Shown one piece after another: positions 7,714 through 15,200 of a DNA stretch of 16,605 nucleotides. Location of the stretch: NCBI GenBank assembly GCA_030672485.1, contig DAOVGH010000019.1, positions 1 to 16,605 on the forward strand. The letters run 5' to 3'. Origin of the DNA: Desulfobacterales bacterium. Lineage in GTDB: Bacteria > Desulfobacterota > DSM-4660 > Desulfatiglandales > B25-G16. Made by a program: the position numbers and the translations under genes. A model generated the notes under the pieces. The model saw only the letters and a list, made by a program, of their open reading frames with translations, ran no database searches and had not been told where the DNA came from. Position 1 is the stretch's first letter. Every line of letters begins with the position of its first letter.

Positions 7714-7956
7714 TCAACAGGATTTGTCTGCCTTGATATGAATACTCCCCTCCTCTTTCAGATATTTGATAAGTGAAGAGATCTCTTTCTCACATCCTGG
7801 AGATATGGAGATCTCAATCTCACCATTTGCAGGGTTAATGGTTCTCATAGACGCCATCCCGTCATAAGACTCCAGTATCCACTGTAAGTAGCAGATTTCC
7901 TGCTTGACAATGGACAAAATGCGCTTACTGGCTTGCGTTGTTGTAAGAGGATTCAC
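7714..7956 (-). CDS. DUF4911-like small protein
   Basis: An 80-residue protein resembling DUF4911, a small family I recall from Desulfobacterota and myxobacteria. The core is KQEICYLQWILESYDGMASM, then INPANGEIEISISPGCEKEI and a final helix SSLIKYLKEEG; the S-P-G-C-E segment and the Y-x-G-x-A step are the recognisable parts. The overall pattern (helix, strand, strand, helix) suggests a small alpha/beta fold. The function is unknown. The longest frame starts at GTG 7954-7956, which overlaps the end of nadK by 32 nt; no clear ribosome binding site supports it, and a TTG at 7915-7917 that would remove the overlap is possible. The exact start is therefore uncertain, but tight packing between nadK and the exported protein supports a real gene. 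Confidence 0.7.
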   Translation of the reverse strand: MNPLTTTQASKRILSIVKQEICYLQWILESYDGMASMRTINPANGEIEISISPGCEKEISSLIKYLKEEGSIHIKADKSC

Positions 7957-8812
7957 CCCATTTAAGCTTTGTCCTCAAGATATCAAAATAGTCCTGATCA
8001 GGAGATTTGATCAGTTTCAGCTTCTTCTCTGACTTGGAGACAATAACCCTGTCATTATCCATGAGATCGAAGCCAACCTGACCATCAAAGGTGAGGGTCA
8101 CCACCTCGTTATGTTCCCCCATCCTGATCTCTATGACGGATGTAAACGGCAATATGATAGGCCGCTGTGTCAATGTAAAGGGGCATATTGGTGTCAATAT
8201 CAACGCCTCCAAATTCGGATAGAGTATCGGCCCTCCAGCAGAAAGGTTATAACCCGTTGACCCTGTGGGAGACGAGACTATCAGCCCATCTGCCCTAAAC
8301 GTAGTCAGAAAACGGCCATCAATGGAAACCCTGAGATCAATAATTCTGGCCAGTGCACCTTTGTTAATAACAACGTCATTTAAGACCGAAAAACGACATT
8401 TCTCCGCATTATGCCTTAGGACACTGGCCTCCAACATCAGTCTGGTTTCAACCTCTATCTGTCCGGCGACAAGCTTTTCCATGTCCTTATAAAGCCTTTT
8501 TAGTGGGACCTCTGTCAGAAAACCTAGGCCTCCAAGATTAATACCCAAAAGAGGCAGGCCATATCGCCCAACCTTTCGTGCAGCCCCCAGCAGTGTCCCA
8601 TCCCCGCCCAACACCACAACCCAGTCGACTGTATCCGGTATGCTTGTTTCCTCCTCAAGGCACTGGTTCAAGTGGGACCGAGATGCCATCTCTTCCGTAT
8701 ATACGGTTATTCCCCTTTGTGTAAACCAATCCCTGAGGCGTTGACACTCCCTTTTTGCAGGCCCGAGATTGTGTTTGAAGATTATGCCTACTGATTTAGG
8801 TGGCTTTGCCAT
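7925..8812 (-). CDS. nadK: NAD kinase
   Basis: A 295-residue cytoplasmic enzyme that phosphorylates NAD to NADP. The diagnostic G-G-D-G-T is at 69-73 (VVVLGGDGTLLGAAR), followed by LPLLGINLGGLGFLTEV, the N-D motif at 145-146 (VLNDVVINKG) and DGLIVSSPTGSTGYNLSAGGP at about 175-195. The C-terminal region has LTQRPIILP and VTLTFDGQ, typical of NadK. Length is normal. The ATG at 8810-8812 has only a weak AGG about eight nt upstream, and that AGG lies inside a repeat arm that is perfectly inverted 106 nt further upstream (see the repeat at 8812-8953). If transcribed from further upstream, the mRNA could fold and hide the start region. The 3' end overlaps the DUF4911-like frame. Confidence 0.96.
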   Translation of the reverse strand: MAKPPKSVGIIFKHNLGPAKRECQRLRDWFTQRGITVYTEEMASRSHLNQCLEEETSIPDTVDWVVVLGGDGTLLGAARKVGRYGLPLLGINLGGLGFLTEVPLKRLYKDMEKLVAGQIEVETRLMLEASVLRHNAEKCRFSVLNDVVINKGALARIIDLRVSIDGRFLTTFRADGLIVSSPTGSTGYNLSAGGPILYPNLEALILTPICPFTLTQRPIILPFTSVIEIRMGEHNEVVTLTFDGQVGFDLMDNDRVIVSKSEKKLKLIKSPDQDYFDILRTKLKWGESSYNNASQ

Positions 8813-8953
8813 TATAAGTGCCTAAAATGCCAAAAGTGATCTAAAGTGCCTAAAGTTATAGCCGTAACCCTGCCTTTGGGGATGCCACTGTTGTGAACAA
8901 ACGGATTGTTCGAAATCCTATGCACAACTTTAGCTCATTTTAGGCACTTATAA
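8812..8953. repeat. MITE-like element: 18-bp perfect inverted repeats around a 106-nt core
   Basis: TTATAAGTGCCTAAAATG at 8812-8829 is the exact reverse complement of CATTTTAGGCACTTATAA at 8936-8953. Additional related words, AAGTGCCTAAAGTTATA (8844-8860) and the complement of AACTTTAGCTCA (8927-8938 and 8953-8964), show that each arm belongs to a cluster of degenerate AAGTGCCTAAA / AAGTGAGCTAA units, in opposite orientations on the two sides. The core holds a small hairpin, GAACAA (8895-8900) against TTGTTC (8906-8911). No flanking target duplication is visible. The left arm includes the A of the nadK start codon, and the right cluster begins at the TAA stop of the P-loop kinase. It resembles an intergenic repeat that may be mobile or structural. 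Confidence 0.8.
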
Positions 8954-8964
8954 CTTTAGCTCAC

Positions 8965-9567
8965 TTACCGTGTCACCTTGCCAATTACGGACCATTCATC
9001 AACCAAATCCGAAGCGGTATCGACCAGCAGATGTATAATGTTGAGAGAGGGGTACATGCTTTTTAAATCCTCCAGGTCAACTGGCTGGTATCTTTTCTTG
9101 TTATTCAGATAGGCCTGTTCGGTCAGGGCATTTGATTCATAATTTTCCCTGGTTCTCTCTGATATCCTTCTGAGAGAGACCGCCTGGGGGCATTGTGTTT
9201 GCTGGATGACAAAAACCCTGTTGTGCCTTGCGGCTATCTCGGCAGCCCTCCTTCTGAGCGCCTGGGTGATAAAGGTGGCATCCAGAATAATTCCCTCACC
9301 TCTGCCTGCAAGCTCATCTGCGCGGGCGAACATGGTATCATAGACAAGCTCCCTTTTTTTCATATTGGATGCAACCTTCTCATCAAAGATGTCCTCATTC
9401 TTCAGCACCTCAAGCCTGATCAAGTCTGTCCTCAATATTTTATAACCCTTAAGCTGGGCTATAACCGCTGTGGTTTCCGTTTTGTAGGAGGCCGGAAGCC
9501 CGCATGCTATCAGTACCGTTTCAGGCACCAATTCGGTTTTCATAAAATCTACAAAAGGTTCCTTCAT
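8965..9567 (-). CDS. P-loop kinase-like ATPase (AAA_33 / COG0645 type)
   Basis: A 200-residue protein resembling the kinase half of fused COG2187-COG0645 proteins. The Walker A region is VLIACGLPASYKTETTAV, with G23 and K29-T30; the glycine normally before the lysine is Tyr28, so the loop is atypical. The strand IILDATFITQALRRRAAEIAAR is the equivalent of the Walker B/acceptor-binding part in this family, and QTQCPQAVSLRRISERTRE supplies the arginine-rich lid. The family phosphorylates small molecules, but no substrate can be named. The open frame extends 23 codons upstream to 9636, but those codons come from the GCAGTAAGCAG-type repeat, so I chose the ATG at 9565-9567, which has GGATGAG upstream. 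It follows the phosphotransferase gene by 101 nt on the same strand. Confidence 0.8.
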   Translation of the reverse strand: MKEPFVDFMKTELVPETVLIACGLPASYKTETTAVIAQLKGYKILRTDLIRLEVLKNEDIFDEKVASNMKKRELVYDTMFARADELAGRGEGIILDATFITQALRRRAAEIAARHNRVFVIQQTQCPQAVSLRRISERTRENYESNALTEQAYLNNKKRYQPVDLEDLKSMYPSLNIIHLLVDTASDLVDEWSVIGKVTR

Positions 9568-9584
9568 GGCTGGCTCATCCTTAT

Positions 9585-9672
9585 CAGTAAGCACGAGGGA
9601 ATAAACAGTAAGCAGTAAACACTTTGTATCGAACATCTCGCTGCTGCATACTGCCTGCTGCTTACTGCCTAC
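9585..9672. repeat. GCAGTAAGCAG-type intergenic repeat with inverted copies
   Basis: Copies of CAGTAAGCA(G) occur at 9585-9593 and 9606-9615 on the plus strand, and complementary copies (CTGCATACTGC and CTGCTTACTGCCTACT) fill 9643-9672. CAGTAAGCAG (9606-9615) and CTGCTTACTG (9658-9667) are perfect inverted repeats able to form a stem with a 42-nt loop. I recall similar GCAGTA(A/T)GCAG strings between genes in many environmental genomes, unverified. The element starts exactly at the stop codon of the upstream phosphotransferase: the TAG at 9669-9671 is part of the repeat. Confidence 0.75.
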
Positions 9673-10670
9673 TCTATATAAGACCTGGCAAGGCCGAAAT
9701 ATCTCCGTGCTGTTTGTGTAGCTTCCTCTTTCCTCTCCCTTTCTATATGGTTATCGTCAAGCTGGAAGCTGCTCACCTTCCCCCGAACAAAGGCTCGATA
9801 AACCTTGTAAAAGGCAAGCAAGGAATCTACCTTGCCTTCTTCGCCTGCTCTTTCCTTATAGGAATTCCACAGTATTTTAGAAAAGGCCTCTCCTCCGTGG
9901 TACTCCAGATCCATCAATAGAAAGGCAATGTCAGAGACAATATCAGTATATCTAAATCTCCTGTTGAATTCAATACAATCAAATATCGGGAGGTTTTTTG
10001 TAAGGCAGATATGTTCCATATGAAGATCGCCATGACAGTCTCTGATCTTTTTGGCCTTTATCCTCCTCAAGAAAAGCTCCCTGTTTGCGTTGTAGAAATC
10101 CCCGGTCCATTTCCTAAGGGCCTCAAAGTCTCTTCTTTGAATTGTCCTTCCAATATATTTTTCGGTCTGTGCAAAATTCTCATCGGTATTTATTTTGAAC
10201 ATCTCTGGCTCACCAAATTTATCAATATCCGGGGAATTCCGGGCACCGAGATGGAACCTCGCGAGTACCGCGGTAATCTTTTCGAGATGTTTACCCTTCA
10301 ATTCTCCCCGAAGAAATACCGACCGCATGAGCATTTCATCAGGGAGCCTTTTCATCTTAACTGCGTATTCTACGGCCCTTCCCTTCCCTATTCCCATTCT
10401 GTACACTTTGTCATCATAGATTATGGGGAGCACACCGATATAGGTATCCTTTGATAGCCGCCTGTTAAGTATGATCTCTTGATGACAGTAATAGCGTCTT
10501 TTCTTAAGGGTTGAGAAGTCCAGGAATCCGAAATTGACCGGTTTTTTTATCTTATATACAAATTCATCCGCAAGAAGAACAAGGGAGATATGGGTCTGAA
10601 TAAGACATACCCTTTCTGTTCTATCCGGGAGATGGGCTGGATTCAAAAGATCATCGATCATAGAATGCAT
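9669..10670 (-). CDS. Aminoglycoside-phosphotransferase-like protein (COG2187 type)
   Basis: A 333-residue protein with a protein-kinase-like/APH fold. FVYKIKKPVNFGFLDFSTLKKRRYYCHQE near residues 36-66 is the nucleotide-binding lobe. The catalytic loop is DCHGDLHMEHICL, with H213-G214-D215, and E-H-I in place of the usual N; this H-G-D-L-x-x-E-H-I form is what I recall of COG2187. IFDCIEFNRRFRYTDIVSDIAFLLMDLEYHG then supplies the metal-binding D and the family-typical F-L-x-M-D-L-E. Many bacteria fuse this domain to a COG0645 kinase; here the second half is the next gene. The substrate is unknown, and antibiotic resistance is not implied. ATG at 10668-10670 is used; an ATG three codons in is possible. 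The protein ends at a stop supplied by a repeat, exactly at the expected domain boundary. Confidence 0.85.
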   Translation of the reverse strand: MHSMIDDLLNPAHLPDRTERVCLIQTHISLVLLADEFVYKIKKPVNFGFLDFSTLKKRRYYCHQEIILNRRLSKDTYIGVLPIIYDDKVYRMGIGKGRAVEYAVKMKRLPDEMLMRSVFLRGELKGKHLEKITAVLARFHLGARNSPDIDKFGEPEMFKINTDENFAQTEKYIGRTIQRRDFEALRKWTGDFYNANRELFLRRIKAKKIRDCHGDLHMEHICLTKNLPIFDCIEFNRRFRYTDIVSDIAFLLMDLEYHGGEAFSKILWNSYKERAGEEGKVDSLLAFYKVYRAFVRGKVSSFQLDDNHIERERKEEATQTARRYFGLARSYIE

Positions 10671-11111
10671 TTCCGGAAATTAACCTGGGACCAACAACAA
10701 TACGGGCCATAATACTATCTAGAGGTACGGCAAACGCCTCCCCTAACCTCATACTACTTCTTAAAGACCATTTCAAACCCTTTCTGTTTCCACAAATCCA
10801 GAAAGAGCCCCTGTTCTTTATACGACACTGAAGCAGTCATGATTGGTGTTTAAGCTCTTGATTTTCTGCAAAAAAAATCTTAAACTGTGAAACCATAAAG
10901 TACTTATCTCCGTTCTGTTGGAATGAAAAGCTCTTCTCATTTCCCTGTTCCTCCAGTTCAGGTATACTAACCAGTACTATTCGCTCAAATCATGAACGAC
11001 CTTTATTGCTAAAAAGGAGGCTCACCCATTCACTGGTAAATACCAGCAAGACGATACGGCGGTCGGGAGTTAGTGCTTTCAAAATCCTATTCAAGGGAAG
11101 CAATAGATAGA
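10671..11111. other. 441-bp divergent intergenic region, no convincing gene
   Basis: The region separates the minus-strand kinase run from the plus-strand glycosyltransferase pair, so it should hold promoters for both, yet no good -35/-10 pair was found. A 28-codon minus-strand frame (10754-10840) ends with W-K-Q-K-G-F-E-M-V-F-K-K and looks like the C-terminus of some protein, but it has no ribosome binding site. A strong AAAAAGGAGG at 11011-11020 is not followed by a usable start codon. It may be a decayed gene region. Confidence 0.5.
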
Positions 11112-12269
11112 ATGAATATCTGTTATATCTCCACATTCCCGCCGGAGATGTGTGGCATTGCCACTTATACCAGGTATCTTGCAGATGCCCTGCTTGACCT
11201 TGACGAGGGAATTTCACTAACTGTGCTCACAAAGAGAGGAGGAGGAGGAGAAGAGCACTCGGAAAGGCTTACTATTATTCCTTGCTTTTCTGCCGGCGAT
11301 TATAAAGATATCCTGCCCAGTTTGAAGGGGTTAAGGCCTCAAAGGCCTCATCTTATTCATATTCAGCACGAATTTGGTATTTTCCCGGCAGAAGAGAATT
11401 TCCTTTCATTCCTCAAAGCAGTCAAGGCGCATGGATATTCCCCCATAATCACCCTCCATACTGTTTATACCAGAGACACCGCAACTACGGCGGGGTTTGA
11501 CGTTGATATCGAGGAATATAATTGCCAAATAGGAAATCTGGTGGATTGTGAGATAGTCCACCTGGATAAACCCTTAAGGAGTGTACTTTTAAGGATGGGG
11601 ATACCTAAGGAGAAGATAGAAACCATTCCTCATGGGACTGAATTACTTGAGCTGTTGGGGAGTTCTCAGGCAAAGAAGAGGCTTGGCCTTCCCAAGGGAA
11701 GGTTAATACTCTCATTCGGTTTTATAAAGAAGAGCAAAAATCAACTCTCCCTCATCGAGGCATTGCCCTTAATTGTCAAGGATGTTCCCGATGCATATCT
11801 CTTTATCGCGGGATATTCTCGAATCATGGATCCGAATGATATATCCTATATAGGGCTCTGTAAAGAGAGGGCAAGGGAATTGGGCATGGAGGATCGGGTA
11901 GTGTTCTCCGATGAGTTCATCGCTGAACAGGACGTTCATATTGTATTCAGTGCTGCAGACTGTTGCTGTTGCCTCGATAATGAAGAAAGCAGGAGTGGAA
12001 GTGGGGCTCTACATCTGGCACTTGGCTCGGGAAAGCCAATAATAGCCAGCAGGATACCCAAGTTCGAAGAGGAACTGATGAGACATGTGAGCGATGAGAT
12101 ACTCCATCTTCCCAATAATATACAAGGAATAGCAAAGACAATAGTGAGGATTTTCAAGGACGAGAGATTTGCCAATCAGATAGCTAAATCCATCAGGCAG
12201 TATGCCCTGGGCACATCCTGGAAAGAGACTGCAAAGAAGCATCTTACCCTTTACAAGAGGTTTCTGTAA
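11112..12269 (+). CDS. Glycosyltransferase family 4 (GT-B fold)
   Basis: A 385-residue retaining glycosyltransferase, cytoplasmic, using a nucleotide sugar. The N-terminus MNICYISTFPPEMCGIATYTRYLADAL is the family-typical first strand and glycine-rich acceptor loop; IQHEFGIF and ITLHTV follow. The C-terminal half starts at IETIPHGTELLE, with LILSFGFIKKSKNQLSLIEAL as the donor-domain strand and EESRSGSGALHLALGSGKPIIAS as the donor-binding region. Four consecutive cysteines (284-287, AADCCCCLDNEE) sit where relatives usually have hydrophobic residues. A GTG at 11073 would add 13 residues, but the ATG at 11112 matches the family start and has AAGGGAAG eleven nt upstream. Its stop touches the next start with no gap, so it works with the GT/GH130 protein, probably transferring mannose, though the sugar is inferred only from that neighbour. 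Confidence 0.88.
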   Translation: MNICYISTFPPEMCGIATYTRYLADALLDLDEGISLTVLTKRGGGGEEHSERLTIIPCFSAGDYKDILPSLKGLRPQRPHLIHIQHEFGIFPAEENFLSFLKAVKAHGYSPIITLHTVYTRDTATTAGFDVDIEEYNCQIGNLVDCEIVHLDKPLRSVLLRMGIPKEKIETIPHGTELLELLGSSQAKKRLGLPKGRLILSFGFIKKSKNQLSLIEALPLIVKDVPDAYLFIAGYSRIMDPNDISYIGLCKERARELGMEDRVVFSDEFIAEQDVHIVFSAADCCCCLDNEESRSGSGALHLALGSGKPIIASRIPKFEEELMRHVSDEILHLPNNIQGIAKTIVRIFKDERFANQIAKSIRQYALGTSWKETAKKHLTLYKRFL

Positions 12270-15200
12270 ATGGAAAGACAATACCAAAAAGTTATGCAAG
12301 ATCCGTTAGAGAAAGCCAGGGATATCAAAAAGGCAGACATTGTGATCGGTATTCCCTTTTATGATGAGGCAGACACGATCAGTAATGTCTTTGAGACAGC
12401 AAGAGGAGGTCTTGAAACATTTTATCCAGAAAAGAGGTCGGTGATCGTTTGTGTAGGTGCCCCGGCAGGAGAAAAGGCGTTAGAGGTGATAAATAACATA
12501 TCCGGCAAAGGGACTTCTCATCCGATAGAGACAATCTCCTTTCTCCTGAAGGGAGAGATTGGGGGGAAAGGTTGGGCAATCAGGGCGATTATGGAAATAG
12601 CTCGTCTCCTCCAAGCGGATTTAGCCCTTTTTAGTTCTGATCTTGTGGCATTCAAGGAAAAAGATGGCACAAAAGGCCTGTCTTCTGAATGGGTGAGGTT
12701 CCTTATCGATCCTATCAAGAAACAGGGTGTTGACTTTGTCTTGCCAAGGTACAATAGACATTACTTTGATGCCAGAATCGCCCGCCTATTTATTACACCT
12801 CTGATTTCAGCTATTTATGGGAAAAGAATAGCTGAGCCCATTGGCGGTGAGTTTGGGATAAGCCATACGTTGGTTCCCAAGTATCTTGAGAATCCAGCAG
12901 TGTGGCTGTCCGAGGCAGGCTATTATGGGATAGATGCTTTTCTTACCACCTCTGCCTTGGTGAATAATGCCGGGATGTGTGAAGTCAACCTCGGCATAAG
13001 GCCCCACCAGGCATCTTTTGGTAAAACAATACTTACCTTTAGAGGGGCATGTAAGGGTATCTTTGAACGAATAGGAGAGGATAGCGACTTTTGGCAAGAA
13101 AGGGGGGAAATCCTATCTTATTTGGACACCTATGGTGTAAGAAAACAGGAGATACCACCTGCCGTCGATATAAATCATAGAGAACTAATGAATAAATACC
13201 GCCAGGGAGTAAACCGGTTTCACTATCTCTATGAAGAGATTCTGCCCGCTGATATTTGCAATAGATTAGTAAACTTAGCGGATTGCTCCAGAGAGGAATT
13301 TGAGCTCTCTGGCCCCATATGGGCAAAAATCGTCTACCATTTTCTGTTATCCTTTTACTTTAGCAGCGAACTAAAAAGGGAAGACATCATAAATGGGCTA
13401 TTTCCCATATTTCTGGGGAGATTGGGCACCTTTGCCAGGCAATTAGAAGAGCTGAAGCTCGAATTAGACAAGAGCATCCCTGATTATTCGACTCCGGTTA
13501 TCTCCGGGGAGGCGGAAAGGTTATTTGAACTGGAAATAGAGTTCTTTGTTCTGGAGAGGGGCAATTTTCTAAGGGATTGGAAAAAGAGGGAAAAGTCTCT
13601 TGAACCGTATCTTTCGAAAATCGGGTCCTGGGAGTTCATACCACATGTTCCCTTGATAGTCCCCCAGGAGATTACTACCACGAGTGGCAAGGTAACTCGG
13701 GCCCGGGATGTATACAGGGTATTGCTTGATAGGTATAGGACGGAGTTTCAGGGCTTCATACAAGAAAAATTACACGTTAACAAGGACCATAGCAGCTCAG
13801 CCCTTATAAAGAAGGTAAAGGATTTCATGGTTGAGGCGGAAAGAGGTTTTGATGAACTTCTCTTTCCGGGCAATCTCTATACTGTGAAGGGCACGGAAAT
13901 GGTTGTAAGATCGATATTTCGCTATTTTGCACCCAACAGGGAATTCTCCTTTAAAGACGAAGTAGCCTATAGAATGATCAGGAAACATCCACCATCAAGC
14001 CTTATCACCAGGCTGGGCTTTGCTGATCTGCCTCAGCTATTGAGGGATTATACTCCCTGTGATGTCTTGGCCTTGGCAAGTTGGAGTGAAGAAAGGGAAT
14101 ATATGCAAAGAATATGGGACGAGCTTAGGGAAACGGCAACGCCGTCGGACTTTGAATTGTCTTCTATTGAGCCCCTGGTAGTATCCCACAGGATATTTCC
14201 TGCCTTGGCTGAAATGAAGGATCAATCAGCCCTTAACAGGTTAACTGGAAGGATCGTTATAAGTGATCTTCCCAAGGCCAAAGGAGGAGAATTCCCAAAG
14301 ATCCGGTATTTCACCACTATCGCCAAGAATATCGTGGAGGCAGAGCGATTTGGACAAATCTGGGAGGAGTTTTCAAAAAAGAAGGATTTCGGGAACAGAT
14401 TGATCAATTCCCTTAAAGGGCACTGGGGCAGAACACCACTTTCCGCCCACAATATCTTTGAGAATGGAAATCAGAGAATGTTGGTCGAAAGAATAAGGCA
14501 GATGGGGGCGAGCATAAAGGATGACGCATCCAAAGAGGGAGACAGAGAGAGGATTACCCTGGCCCGGAGAATTGAGGATCTTGCCGGTTCATATCATTTA
14601 GCATTAACCTTACCCGATAATACGTTCATCCCTCTTTCTGCCTGGACATGGGCAAGCTACAGTTTCAAAGGCGGACGGGACTTCCCCACCCCCCTTTCTC
14701 TCCATGTAGAAAGGGATTGGGCAAGCACTGACTTTTTGATGGAATATATCAAAGCCGCTGGGCTCGGTGATGAGGATACAGTACAGGAGAAGATTATTGA
14801 ACTTATGGGGGAAGGTAGAGAATCAGAAGATCTTGCTCATCATTTTCTGGGTCTGGAGAAGGAGGCCGACAGGGTCCTCATTGATAAGATTTCGGTTCTG
14901 AAGGAGATACCCTCAGGAAGGTTAACGAGGCTTGCTGACAGACCCATTATTGAGCCTCTGAAGGATCACTGGTGGGAGTCAAAGTTCGTCTTTAACTGTG
15001 CCTCGGCCAGAATTAAAGACAAAATCTACATCCTTTACAGGGCGGTGGGAGATGAGCCCAATACATCCTACATTGGCCTTGCAAGCAGCAAAGATGGGAT
15101 CAAGATAGATGAGAGACTGGATTATCCCATATTCGGTCCTCAAGAGGATTATGAAGGCGCAAATTGCAGGGACCCCAAGCTAACCAAAGGGTGTGAAGAC

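Noticed and set aside
9568..9636. 23-codon N-terminal extension of the P-loop kinase frame
   Set aside because: It is encoded largely by the GCAGTAAGCAG-type repeat and lacks similarity to the family; the ATG at 9567 is better.
11011..11020. Strong Shine-Dalgarno-like AAAAAGGAGG upstream of the GT4 gene
   Set aside because: No start codon at suitable distance opens a frame of useful length; the GT4 start is about 90 nt further on.
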